Assembly: GCA_003490145.1 (NCBI GenBank)
Contig: QULQ01000004.1
Coordinates: 124,001-188,000 of the forward strand
DNA: 64,000 nt
DNA from: Lachnospiraceae bacterium OM04-12BH
GTDB taxonomy: Bacteria; Bacillota; Clostridia; Lachnospirales; Lachnospiraceae
Reading direction: 5' to 3'
Under the pieces are notes generated by a model that worked only from the letters and a program-made list of their open reading frames with translations, was not told the origin of the DNA and ran no database searches. The position numbers were made by a program, and so were the translations under genes. Of this stretch, positions 43,373-51,848 are shown one piece after another. Within the stretch, counting starts at the first letter, position 1, and every line of letters starts with the position of its first letter.

Positions 43373-45463
43373 ATGTACAAGACGTTTTCAATGGAACTTG
43401 CCGGACGTACACTCAGTGTTGATGTCAACCGTGTAGGCAAGCAGGCAAACGGATGCGCATTCATGCATTATGGTGATACTACCGTATTATCCACTGCAAC
43501 AGCATCTGAGAAACCAAGGGATGGAATTGATTTCTTCCCACTTAGTGTAGAATATGAAGAGAAGCTTTATGCCGTAGGTAAAATTCCCGGAGGCTTTAAT
43601 AAGAGAGAAGGAAAGGCAAGTGAGAATGCGATCCTGACAAGCCGTGTTATTGACAGACCCATGCGTCCTCTGTTTCCCAAGGATTACAGAAATGATGTTA
43701 CTCTGAATAATATGGTTATGAGTGTAGATCCTGCATGCCGTCCCGAGCTTGTTGCCATGCTTGGTGCTGCAATAGCAACCTGCATTTCCGATATTCCTTT
43801 TGATGGACCCTGTGCTATGACTCAGGTTGGCATGATAGACGGAGAATTTGTTATCAACCCAAGCCAGGAGCAGTGGAAGAAGGGAGACCTGAACCTGACA
43901 GTTGCCTCCACCAGAGAAAAGGTGATCATGATCGAAGCAGGAGCCAATGAGATTCCGGAAGCTACTATGATCGAAGCAATCTACAAGGCTCATGAGATCA
44001 ACCAGACGATCATTGAGTTTATTGATAAGATCGTTGCTGAGGTTGGAAAGCCAAAGCATACTTATGAGAGCTGTGCAGTTCCGGAAGAGCTGTTTGCAGC
44101 GATCAGGGAGGTCGTAACTCCTGAAGAAATGGAAGAAGCTGTATTTACAGATGAAAAGCAGGTTCGTGAAGAGAATATCAGAGTGATCACTGCGAAGCTG
44201 GAAGAAGCTTTTGCAGAGAACGAAGAATGGCTTGCCGTTCTTCCTGATGCAATCTATCAGTATGAGAAGAAGACTGTCCGCAAGATGATCCTTAAGGATC
44301 ACAAGCGTCCTGATGGACGTGAGATCACACAGATCAGACCTCTTGCAGCAGAAGTTGATATTATCCCCAGAGTTCATGGCTCTGCAATGTTCACAAGAGG
44401 ACAGACACAGATCTGTAATGTATGTACTCTTGCTCCTTTGTCAGAACAGCAGAAGATCGATGGACTTGATGAAAATGAAGTAAGCAAGCGTTACATGCAC
44501 CATTATAACTTCCCTGCATATTCTGTAGGTGAGACCAAGGTTTCCAGAGGACCCGGAAGAAGAGAGATCGGACATGGTGCACTGGCAGAGAGAGCACTGA
44601 TCCCTGTGCTTCCTTCTGAGGATGAGTTCCCTTATGCGATCCGTACAGTATCTGAGACCTTTGAATCCAACGGTTCTACATCTATGGCATCTACCTGTGC
44701 ATCCTGTATGTCACTGATGGCTGCTGGTGTACCGATCAGGAAGATGGTTGCAGGTATTTCCTGTGGACTTGTTACAGGTGAGAGCGATGATGATTTTGTG
44801 CTTCTGACAGATATCCAGGGACTTGAAGACTTCTTTGGAGATATGGACTTTAAGGTGACAGGTACTACAGAAGGTATTACTGCGATCCAGATGGATATCA
44901 AGATCCACGGACTGACAAGAGCGATCGTAGAGGGCGCTATTGCAAGATGCCGTGAAGCAAGACTCTTTATCATGGATAATTGCATGAAGAAAGCGATCGC
45001 AGAGCCCCGTAAGGAGGTTGGTCCTTATGCACCGAAGATCATTTCCCTGCAGATCGATCCTGAGAAGATCGGTGATGTTGTTGGACAGAGAGGAAAGACC
45101 ATCAATGAGATTATCGCCAGAACCGGCGTTAAGATCGACATTACTGATGAAGGTAAGGTATCTGTATGCGGAACTGATCCTGACATGATGGCAAAGGCGC
45201 TTGAGTATATCAAGACCATTGTGACAGATTATCAGGAAGGGCAGATCTTCACGGGTGTTGTTGTCAGCATCAAGGAGTTTGGTGCATTCGTTGAGTTCGC
45301 ACCCGGCAAGGAAGGAATGGTTCACATTTCCAAGATCGCCAAGGAAAGAATTAATCGTGTAGAAGATGTTCTTACCTTAGGAGACAGGGTAACTGTTGTA
45401 TGCCTTGGCAAGGATAAGATGGGCAGAATGAGCTTCTCCATGAAGGATGTAGCACAGCAGTAA
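43373..45463 (+). CDS. pnp: polyribonucleotide nucleotidyltransferase (PNPase)
   Basis: 696 residues, the usual size. PNPase degrades RNA 3' to 5' using phosphate. Two RNase PH domains (about 5-230 and 315-545) with GGFNKREGKASENAILTSRVIDRPMRP and FESNGSTSMASTCASCMSLMAAG. A KH domain follows at about 555-615 with DVVGQRGKTINEIIARTGVKIDI, then an S1 domain at about 622-692 (FTGVVVSIKEFGAFVEFAPGKEGMVHISKI). ATG 43373 after AAAAGGAG is chosen; the frame extends upstream to 43289 without a ribosome site. Confidence 0.98.
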   Translation: MYKTFSMELAGRTLSVDVNRVGKQANGCAFMHYGDTTVLSTATASEKPRDGIDFFPLSVEYEEKLYAVGKIPGGFNKREGKASENAILTSRVIDRPMRPLFPKDYRNDVTLNNMVMSVDPACRPELVAMLGAAIATCISDIPFDGPCAMTQVGMIDGEFVINPSQEQWKKGDLNLTVASTREKVIMIEAGANEIPEATMIEAIYKAHEINQTIIEFIDKIVAEVGKPKHTYESCAVPEELFAAIREVVTPEEMEEAVFTDEKQVREENIRVITAKLEEAFAENEEWLAVLPDAIYQYEKKTVRKMILKDHKRPDGREITQIRPLAAEVDIIPRVHGSAMFTRGQTQICNVCTLAPLSEQQKIDGLDENEVSKRYMHHYNFPAYSVGETKVSRGPGRREIGHGALAERALIPVLPSEDEFPYAIRTVSETFESNGSTSMASTCASCMSLMAAGVPIRKMVAGISCGLVTGESDDDFVLLTDIQGLEDFFGDMDFKVTGTTEGITAIQMDIKIHGLTRAIVEGAIARCREARLFIMDNCMKKAIAEPRKEVGPYAPKIISLQIDPEKIGDVVGQRGKTINEIIARTGVKIDITDEGKVSVCGTDPDMMAKALEYIKTIVTDYQEGQIFTGVVVSIKEFGAFVEFAPGKEGMVHISKIAKERINRVEDVLTLGDRVTVVCLGKDKMGRMSFSMKDVAQQ

Positions 45464-45503
45464 AGAATTATCAGAAAACATTATAAATAAAGAAATACGA
45501 AAC

Positions 45504-45536
45504 TGCCGGCAGGGTAAAAACCTGCCGGCTTTTTTG
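45504..45536 (+). terminator. strong terminator after pnp
   Basis: GCCGGCAGG (45505-45513) pairs perfectly with CCTGCCGGC (45521-45529), then TTTTTT. Confidence 0.92.
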
Positions 45537-45577
45537 CACTCCTTTGGCAGAAAGTCAGCCGGATCATTTATCTGTCT

Positions 45578-45606
45578 GTCATATATCCGGGGCTTTTTCA
45601 TATACT
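45578..45606 (+). promoter_or_regulatory. sigma-E-like promoter of the spoIIIA operon
   Basis: GTCATATA (45578-45585), 13 bases, CATATACT (45599-45606). This fits the mother-cell sigma-E consensus (about GTCATATT and CATACAMT), and the spoIIIA operon is sigma-E controlled in Bacillus. AAAGGAGG follows before the start codon. Confidence 0.7.
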
Positions 45607-45630
45607 GAGATATAGGAAAAGGAGGACAAG

Positions 45631-46560
45631 ATGAACGCAGAGGAGATTTTACATATTTTTCCGCAGGCGGTCAGGGGACGGTTCAGAATGGCTGCGGAAA
45701 AAGCAGAAGGTCTGCAGGAAATCAGATTTGCAGTAGGAAGACCGGTACGTGTCATTATGGAGGAAGGGGAATTTTTCCTTAGGAATACCGGAAAGCTGAC
45801 AAGGATCATAGCAGAAGACTGCTGGATCCTGCAGGAAAAGGAAATGGCGCAGTTTCTGGATCATGTCTGCAGCTATTCACGGTATGCCTACGAAGAGGAT
45901 ATACGGCAGGGATTTCTCACGGTTCCCGGCGGGCACCGGATCGGGATCGCAGGACAGGTTATCCTGAAGGAGGATGGAGGTATAAAAAATATGAAATATA
46001 TCAGCTATGCCAATATCAGGATTTCCCATGAAATTCCGGGAGCTGCCGGTCTGCTGATGCCATATCTTTATGAAAAGGGAAGGATACTGAACACAATTCT
46101 GATCGGACCTCCGTTAAGCGGCAAGACAACGGTGCTCCGGGATATGATCCGGCAGCTGTCCTATGGCGGCGGGGCACACAGGGGGAGGCAGGTGGCAGTT
46201 GTAGACGAAAGATCCGAAATTGCCGGCTCCTATATGGGGATACCGGGAAATGATCTGGGACTTAGGACAGACATACTGGATTCCTGCCCGAAAAGTCTTG
46301 GTATGCTGCTTCTTGTAAGATCCATGGCACCGGAGGTGATCGCAGTAGATGAGATCGGGGGCAAAAGGGATGCAGATGCGATCCTGGAAATCATCAGATG
46401 CGGCTGCAGTGTGATCGCTACCATGCATGGAAGCTGTATGGAAGAAATGAAGGAGAGGGGAATACCGGAGACACTGTTTGACTGTGTGGTACTTCTTGAA
46501 AGGCGTGGGAGGGAAGGAGAACCTTTTTCTATTCTGAAACGGGCTGGGGGAAGGATATGA
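45631..46560 (+). CDS. spoIIIAA: stage III sporulation protein AA (secretion ATPase)
   Basis: 309 residues. A type II/IV secretion-like AAA ATPase of the mother cell. Walker A GPPLSGKTTVLRDM is at about residues 155-168, then VAVVDERSEIAGSYMG, and the Walker B region EVIAVDEIGGKRDADAI. The N-terminal part has EIRFAVGRPVRV and GYRIGI-type GHRIGIAGQVI. It powers or assembles the SpoIIIA-SpoIIQ channel between mother cell and forespore. The first gene of the operon, it overlaps spoIIIAB by four bases. Confidence 0.95.
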   Translation: MNAEEILHIFPQAVRGRFRMAAEKAEGLQEIRFAVGRPVRVIMEEGEFFLRNTGKLTRIIAEDCWILQEKEMAQFLDHVCSYSRYAYEEDIRQGFLTVPGGHRIGIAGQVILKEDGGIKNMKYISYANIRISHEIPGAAGLLMPYLYEKGRILNTILIGPPLSGKTTVLRDMIRQLSYGGGAHRGRQVAVVDERSEIAGSYMGIPGNDLGLRTDILDSCPKSLGMLLLVRSMAPEVIAVDEIGGKRDADAILEIIRCGCSVIATMHGSCMEEMKERGIPETLFDCVVLLERRGREGEPFSILKRAGGRI

Positions 46561-47078
46561 TAGGTAAAATTCTTGGGGTATTCGGACTGCTGACAGGATC
46601 GATCGGATTTACAGCCGAAATCTGTATGGGTAGGAAAAACCAGATTCTGCTGCTGAAGGAGATCAGGGAAATGTTCTGTCTGATCCAGGGAGAGATTGAC
46701 TATACAGCATTACCGCTTCCTGAAATTTTCAGAAATCTGTCAGAAAAAATAAAGGAACCGCTTTCAGGTGCGCTGAGGGAAGCTGCTGGCAGGCTTACGA
46801 TGGAACAGGGGGAAACGATCAGGGAGCTCTGGCAGAAGGAGATGGAAAAGGCGCTTGCTTCTTATCATTTGTCCGGGAACCAGAAACAGATCCTGTTTTC
46901 CTTTCCGGACGGATTTGCAGAAAACGAATACAGAGGACAGGCAAGAGCGATAGACCGGTACATAAGGGATATGGATCGTGAGATACAACAGTGTGAGGAG
47001 GAGCTTAAGAGTAAGAACAGAATTATAATGAGCCTTGGAATTGCAGCAGGACTGTTTCTTGTGATCGTTTTGCTGTGA
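46557..47078 (+). CDS. spoIIIAB: stage III sporulation protein AB
   Basis: 173 residues, with transmembrane segments at both ends (about 1-20 and 153-171) and a helical middle part. The family signature includes LLKEIREMFCLIQGEIDYTALPLPEIF and the C-terminal KSKNRIIMSLGIAAGLFLVIVLL. SpoIIIAB resembles the GspF-type platform subunit of secretion systems and works with SpoIIIAA. ATGA overlap with the gene before. Confidence 0.93.
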   Translation: MIGKILGVFGLLTGSIGFTAEICMGRKNQILLLKEIREMFCLIQGEIDYTALPLPEIFRNLSEKIKEPLSGALREAAGRLTMEQGETIRELWQKEMEKALASYHLSGNQKQILFSFPDGFAENEYRGQARAIDRYIRDMDREIQQCEEELKSKNRIIMSLGIAAGLFLVIVLL

Positions 47079-47095
47079 CAGGAGCAGGAGGAGCA

Positions 47096-47290
47096 ATGGG
47101 AGTAGGGCTGATATTTAAAATAGCTGCAGTGGGGATACTGGTGACAATCTTAAGTCAGGTACTGAAACATAGTGGAAGAGAGGAACATGCCTTTCTGATC
47201 AGTCTTGCCGGACTGATCCTTGTGCTGACATGGATCCTGCCATATATTTATGATCTGTTTGTAATGGTACAGGATCTTTTCCAATTCTGA
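47096..47290 (+). CDS. spoIIIAC: stage III sporulation protein AC
   Basis: 64 residues, a very small membrane protein with two hydrophobic helices (about 5-24 and 31-55). MGVGLIFKIAAVGILVTILSQVLK and GREEHAFLISLAGLILVL are typical. ATG 47096 after GGAGGAG is chosen; a longer frame from 47075 overlaps spoIIIAB. SpoIIIAC is a membrane part of the forespore feeding channel. Confidence 0.94.
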   Translation: MGVGLIFKIAAVGILVTILSQVLKHSGREEHAFLISLAGLILVLTWILPYIYDLFVMVQDLFQF

Positions 47291-47303
47291 GAGGAGGATG
47301 ACA

Positions 47304-47693
47304 ATGGATATGCTGAAAATCGGGATTCTCGGGCTGACGGGTATTATGCTTGCGATCCAGTTTAAGGGTACCAGGGCAGAGATCAGTCTGTATATGGGAG
47401 TAGCGCTTTGTATTCTTATTTTTGCTTTTTCAATGGAAAAGATCGGTAGTATCCTATCCCAGATCCTGTCCCTGAAAAAATATATCGGAGGAAGTGAAGC
47501 CTGGCTTGCCCTGATCCTGAAAGCAGTAGGGATCACCTATATTGGGGATTTCTGCGCCAGTGTCTGTAAGGATGCCGGATATCAGGCTGTGGCCGGACAG
47601 ATTGAGATCTTTGCCAAGCTTTCTGTTCTATGCTTCAGTCTGCCGGTCATGGCTGCGGTCGTTGAAAATATCAGTACAATTGTAGGGGGATAA
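47304..47693 (+). CDS. spoIIIAD: stage III sporulation protein AD
   Basis: 129 residues with four hydrophobic helices. Family features: KIGILGLTGIMLAIQFKGTRAEISLYMGVA, then LILKAVGITYIGDFCASVCKDAGYQAVAGQIEIFAKL. ATG 47304 lies six bases after GAGGAGG, whereas the ATG at 47298 abuts it. It is paired with SpoIIIAC in the channel membrane part. The stop is one base before spoIIIAE. Confidence 0.94.
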   Translation: MDMLKIGILGLTGIMLAIQFKGTRAEISLYMGVALCILIFAFSMEKIGSILSQILSLKKYIGGSEAWLALILKAVGITYIGDFCASVCKDAGYQAVAGQIEIFAKLSVLCFSLPVMAAVVENISTIVGG

Positions 47694-47694
47694 A

Positions 47695-48750
47695 ATGAAC
47701 GACTATTTAACGGAACAGATGGAGGAGCTTAATCTGACCGCTGCATCAGAGTCATTTACGAAGCTGTTTCCGGGATATCAGATCGATATGAATTCTCTTT
47801 TTAATCTGATACTGGAAGGACAGGCAGGGGAGGCTTTTAAGATGATCACACAGGCGGTAAAGGAGGGATTTGCCGGGGATCTTGCAGGTATGAAGACATT
47901 GCTTGTGAGCATTTTGCTGATCGGTATCTTTTCTGCATTGTTGTCTGATTTCTCGGATGTTCTGGCGAAGGGGAATACAAGAGGAACAGGATTCTATCTG
48001 CTGTATCTGATTCTTCTTTCCACATTGACAGGAGCTTTTACCGTGATCTCCAGGATTGCAGTTGCCACCTTTGAAAATATCATTCTTTTTGTAAAGCTGT
48101 TTGTCCCATCATGGGCAGTGAGTGTTTCCGTTTCACTTGGAACAACGACAGCCTCTTTTTACTATGGAATGATGCTGCTTCTTGTATGGGGGATCGAGGA
48201 GATCCTTCTTTCGGTCATGGTTCCTTTTATTTACAGCTATGTGATCCTGGCACTCCTCTCAGCCCTGTTTCCGGAAGAAAGATTGAATCTCCTGCTGGAT
48301 TTCATGAAAAGGATCGCAGATTTTGCCTTTAAGGTCATGCTGGCGCTTGTTACAGGAATGTCCTTTGTACAGGCACTGATCATACCGGCAGTAGACGGAC
48401 TTAAGGTATCGGCAATGAAGAAGGCCATGCAGGTGCTCCCGGGGATTGGCGGAGCAGTAGAAGGCGTGGCAGAGCTTGTACTGGGGTCAGCAGTGCTTAT
48501 CCGGAATACTATGGGAATTTTATTTCTGGTACTGCTTCTCCTGATCTGTGCATTGCCGGTTTTTAAGATCCTGGTGCTTTCCGGACTGATCCGGTTTGGC
48601 GCTGCGCTTTGCAGTGTGGTTGGAGATAAACGGCTGTCCGGATGCGTGGACAAGGTAGGAGAAGGGTGCTTTCTGCTTCTTCGCTGTGTTCTTACCGGCA
48701 TGGCATTGTTTCTGATCGTGGTGGCGATCGTGTCGTGTATTGTGAGGTGA
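47695..48750 (+). CDS. spoIIIAE: stage III sporulation protein AE
   Basis: 351 residues, a polytopic membrane protein with about seven or eight hydrophobic segments. Recognised by the order and by sequences such as GMKTLLVSILLIGIFSALLSDFSD, LFVPSWAVSVSVSLGTTTASFYYG and MKKAMQVLPGIGGAVEGVAELVLGSAVLIRNTMG. Unlike the longer Bacillus protein it has no N-terminal signal peptide; it begins with an amphipathic acidic stretch (NDYLTEQMEELN) after AGGGGGATAAA. It is a channel component in the mother-cell membrane. Confidence 0.93.
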   Translation: MNDYLTEQMEELNLTAASESFTKLFPGYQIDMNSLFNLILEGQAGEAFKMITQAVKEGFAGDLAGMKTLLVSILLIGIFSALLSDFSDVLAKGNTRGTGFYLLYLILLSTLTGAFTVISRIAVATFENIILFVKLFVPSWAVSVSVSLGTTTASFYYGMMLLLVWGIEEILLSVMVPFIYSYVILALLSALFPEERLNLLLDFMKRIADFAFKVMLALVTGMSFVQALIIPAVDGLKVSAMKKAMQVLPGIGGAVEGVAELVLGSAVLIRNTMGILFLVLLLLICALPVFKILVLSGLIRFGAALCSVVGDKRLSGCVDKVGEGCFLLLRCVLTGMALFLIVVAIVSCIVR

Positions 48751-48757
48751 GCATTAT

Positions 48758-49267
48758 ATGACAGAGATTATCCGGGAAACAGGAATTTTTATCATCGTGG
48801 CAGAGGCTATGGTTTGTCTTGCCCCGTCAGAGGTATACAAAAAGTATATCAGGCTGATCGTTGGAATGGTTCTGGTGGTACAGCTGGCATTGCCGGTTCT
48901 TTCCCTGTTTTCAAAAAATGGAGCCTTATCTGATTCCGGTAAAGTCCCTGCTTACGAAATGGAAATAGAATTTCGTACAGATGGGAAGCAGAAAGATCCT
49001 GTGCAAAGACAGATGGAAAAGGAGATTATGCAGAGACTTGGGCAGCTGGAAGAGGTACAGATCCTGGATATAGAGTTGAAGGAAAGAGAAGACGGAAACA
49101 TGTATCTTCTTGTCGTACTGGAAGCACCGGAAAAAGATGGCCTGTGGGCAGAAAACAGCACGATAGAGGGAAAGGAAGAGTGGCTGCAGCAGAAAAAGCA
49201 GTATATTGCGGAAATGCTGCAGATGGATATGTCGGATATGGAGGTTGAAGTGTCTGAATGGAGATAA
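48758..49267 (+). CDS. spoIIIAF: stage III sporulation protein AF
   Basis: 169 residues. Two transmembrane segments at about 7-25 and 30-50 are followed by an extracytoplasmic domain with the ring-building-like pattern EIMQRLGQLEEVQILDIELKE and ending DMSDMEVEVSEWR. The two-helix start with APSEVYKKYIRLIVGMVLVVQLALPVL is the family mark. It overlaps spoIIIAG by ten bases. Confidence 0.92.
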   Translation: MTEIIRETGIFIIVAEAMVCLAPSEVYKKYIRLIVGMVLVVQLALPVLSLFSKNGALSDSGKVPAYEMEIEFRTDGKQKDPVQRQMEKEIMQRLGQLEEVQILDIELKEREDGNMYLLVVLEAPEKDGLWAENSTIEGKEEWLQQKKQYIAEMLQMDMSDMEVEVSEWR

Positions 49268-49878
49268 AGAGGAAAGAAAAGCTGTTCAGATCCCTTGCAG
49301 GGAAAAAAGAGAATTTTCTGATCCTGTTTCTGGCCGGGATTCTGCTGCTTGTGATCGCATGGCCGGCAGAAGAAAAAAAGAAGGAAAGCAAGTACGGTTT
49401 TTGGGACAGCCAACATGATACGATAGTATCAGAGGGAAGTGAGGATGCCAGTCTTCCGGAGATGACGGCGGATGCAAAGGCAATGCGGGAGTATGCGACT
49501 GTGATGGAAGGACAGCTGGAGGATTTCCTGTCTTCTGTGGAAGGAGCAGGTGATGTAAAGGTATTCCTGACGCTGAAGGGATCCGGTGAAGCTGTAATAG
49601 AAAAGGATACAGAGTCATCTCTGGATTCCAGTACGGAGGTAGAGGGAAGCGGCAGCAGGAATGCAGCAGAATCTACTGAAAAGATGGTTTCAGTTTACAC
49701 AGAGGATGGCACAAGACCCTTTATAAAAAAGGTGATCTATCCAGAAGTAGAAGGTGTTGTTGTCTGCGTAAGCGGCGCAGATCAGGGGAAAATAAATAAA
49801 AACATTACGGAGGCAATTCAGGCATTATTCGGGATAGATGTACATAAAATAAAAATAATCAAAATGAGTTCCAGATAA
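49258..49878 (+). CDS. spoIIIAG: stage III sporulation protein AG
   Basis: 206 residues. A transmembrane segment at about 20-40 and an extracytoplasmic ring-building domain with MEGQLEDFLSSVEGAGDVKVFLTLKGSGEAVIEKD, then KKVIYPEVEGVVVCVSGAD and the ending ALFGIDVHKIKIIKMSSR. SpoIIIAG forms a large ring in the channel between the two cells. A Ser/Glu/Gly-rich insertion (about 125-150) sits between the two strands as in other family members. Confidence 0.93.
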   Translation: MEIKRKEKLFRSLAGKKENFLILFLAGILLLVIAWPAEEKKKESKYGFWDSQHDTIVSEGSEDASLPEMTADAKAMREYATVMEGQLEDFLSSVEGAGDVKVFLTLKGSGEAVIEKDTESSLDSSTEVEGSGSRNAAESTEKMVSVYTEDGTRPFIKKVIYPEVEGVVVCVSGADQGKINKNITEAIQALFGIDVHKIKIIKMSSR

Positions 49879-49890
49879 GGAGAAACAGCG

Positions 49891-50622
49891 TTGAAAAATA
49901 TGATGAAAAAGAATCAGATCATGATCACGGCTCTGGCAATTATGATCGCAATTGCGGGATATCTGAATTTTGCAGGTTCTAGGATCTCGGAGGAGGAGAT
50001 CATGGAAACCGGTGCAGATTCTGCTGTGACTGCAAAAGAAGATGCACCTGATACGGAGGATACACAGGTGGCCTCACTATTTGAGATCTCTGACGAAGAT
50101 ATGGAAGCAGCGGAAAATTATGATATTGCGAGCCTGGATTCGGATGTAGTCAGTGAGGAACCTGATTACCTTGATGAGACCATGCAGGAAAGTATGGCAG
50201 AAAACACAGGGGATGAGCTGTCAGATCAAAGTGTACCGGGGGAGGCTGTATTTACGTCATCCTCCAGTCTTGACAGCCTGTCTGGTGCAAAGCTTTTGAA
50301 GGAGCAGGTACGTGCCAGAAATAAGGAGACGCTTCTGGAGATCATCAATAACGTAAATATCAGTGATGAGCAGAAGCAGGAAGCTATTGACGGCATGATC
50401 GCGATCACAGATGCGGCAGAAAAGGAAACAGCGGCCGAGATCCTGCTGCAGGCCAAGGGCTTTGATGATGCGGTTGTGAGTATTGCAGACGGCATGGTGG
50501 ATGTGGTGATAAATACCAGTGACCTGACCGAAGCACAGCGTGCCCAGATCGAGGATATTGTAGTGCGCAAGACAGGGATCGGAGCGGAAAATATTGTAAT
50601 CAGTACTACTACAGCAGAATAA
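49891..50622 (+). CDS. spoIIIAH: stage III sporulation protein AH
   Basis: 243 residues. A transmembrane helix at about 8-28 (IMITALAIMIAIAGYLNFAG) is followed by an acidic linker (about 30-130) and a YscJ/FliF-like ring-building domain (about 135-240) with KLLKEQVRARNKETLLEIINNVNIS, AILLQAKGFDDAVVSI and AQIEDIVVRKTGIGAENIVIS. It binds SpoIIQ from the forespore side. The TTG at 49891 has GGAG eight bases upstream, while the ATG at 49900 is too far from it, so TTG is chosen. Confidence 0.93.
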   Translation: MKNMMKKNQIMITALAIMIAIAGYLNFAGSRISEEEIMETGADSAVTAKEDAPDTEDTQVASLFEISDEDMEAAENYDIASLDSDVVSEEPDYLDETMQESMAENTGDELSDQSVPGEAVFTSSSSLDSLSGAKLLKEQVRARNKETLLEIINNVNISDEQKQEAIDGMIAITDAAEKETAAEILLQAKGFDDAVVSIADGMVDVVINTSDLTEAQRAQIEDIVVRKTGIGAENIVISTTTAE

Positions 50623-50667
50623 AATGTGATATTCTATACAAGGACAGAGAAAGAGAGGAATTCTGTA

Positions 50668-51819
50668 ATGGCAAGAGTATTTTTGATCGTGCTTGACAGT
50701 CTCGGGATCGGAGCAATGCCGGATGCAGGTCAGTTTGGAGATGAAGGAACCAATACACTGCGTTCTGCAACCGGCGGTTCTGATGCACATTACCCTAATC
50801 TGAAGGAAATGGGGCTTTTTAATATTGATGGTGTGGATTTCTCGAAAGGTACCAGAGAGCCATCTGCGGCATATGCCAGGATGACGGAGAAATCCAGAGG
50901 AAAGGATACCACGATCGGTCACTGGGAGATTGCGGGAATTATTTCAGAAAAACCGCTCCCGGTTTACCCGGATGGATTTCCGGAGGAGATCCTTGCGCCA
51001 TTTAGGAAGATGACGGGCAGGGGTGTTCTGTGCAACAGACCTTATTCAGGCACAGAGGTTATCAAAGATTATGGAGATGAACATGTAAGGACAGGAGATC
51101 TGATTATCTATACTTCGGCAGACAGTGTATTTCAGATCGCAGCCCATGAGGATGTGGTTCCGGTAGAAACGTTATATCATTACTGCGAAGAAGCAAGAGG
51201 ACTGCTTACAGGGAAGTATGGTGTCGGAAGAGTGATCGCAAGGCCCTTTACGGGGGAGAGCGGTCATTATGTGAGGACGCCAAGAAGACATGATTATTCA
51301 CTTCTGCCACCTGCAGAAACGATGCTGGATGCATTGAAGGCAGCAGGCAGGGATGTGATCGCAATAGGAAAGATCCGGGATATTTTTGCCGGAAGAGGTA
51401 TTACGGAAGCAGTATACACCAGTGGAAATACAGAGGGCATAGCCAGGACACTTGCCTGTATGGATCGGGATTTTGACGGATTATGCTTTACGAATCTTGT
51501 TGATTTTGATATGCTGTACGGGCACAGAAATAACTGTGAGGGCTATGGAAGGGCACTGGAGGAATTTGACAGGGCTCTGCCTGGGATGATGGCGAAGCTT
51601 GGGGATGGAGATGTTCTGATGATCACAGCCGATCACGGATGTGATCCCGGTTATACGGTGTCTACGGATCATTCCAGAGAATATACGCCTTTTCTGATGT
51701 ATGGAAAGAAAATCAAACCTGCGGACTTAGGAACGAGGGATACCTTTGCAGATATCGGTGCAACTGTGCTTGATTATTTCCAGGTACCATCAAAAATCGC
51801 AGGCACATCCATGCTTTAA
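50668..51819 (+). CDS. deoB: phosphopentomutase
   Basis: 383 residues. It moves phosphate between C1 and C5 of (deoxy)ribose in nucleoside breakdown. Alkaline-phosphatase-fold motifs: FLIVLDSLGIGAMPDA (metal Asp), GRGVLCNRPYSGTEVIKDYG, NLVDFDMLYGHRNNCEGYG and LMITADHGCDPGY. GAGAGGAATTC precedes ATG 50668; the frame extends upstream to 50626 without a better start. Lies 45 bases after spoIIIAH with no visible terminator between. Confidence 0.95.
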   Translation: MARVFLIVLDSLGIGAMPDAGQFGDEGTNTLRSATGGSDAHYPNLKEMGLFNIDGVDFSKGTREPSAAYARMTEKSRGKDTTIGHWEIAGIISEKPLPVYPDGFPEEILAPFRKMTGRGVLCNRPYSGTEVIKDYGDEHVRTGDLIIYTSADSVFQIAAHEDVVPVETLYHYCEEARGLLTGKYGVGRVIARPFTGESGHYVRTPRRHDYSLLPPAETMLDALKAAGRDVIAIGKIRDIFAGRGITEAVYTSGNTEGIARTLACMDRDFDGLCFTNLVDFDMLYGHRNNCEGYGRALEEFDRALPGMMAKLGDGDVLMITADHGCDPGYTVSTDHSREYTPFLMYGKKIKPADLGTRDTFADIGATVLDYFQVPSKIAGTSML

Positions 51820-51848
51820 ATACAAAACGATCACTTGGAGGAAAAAAC

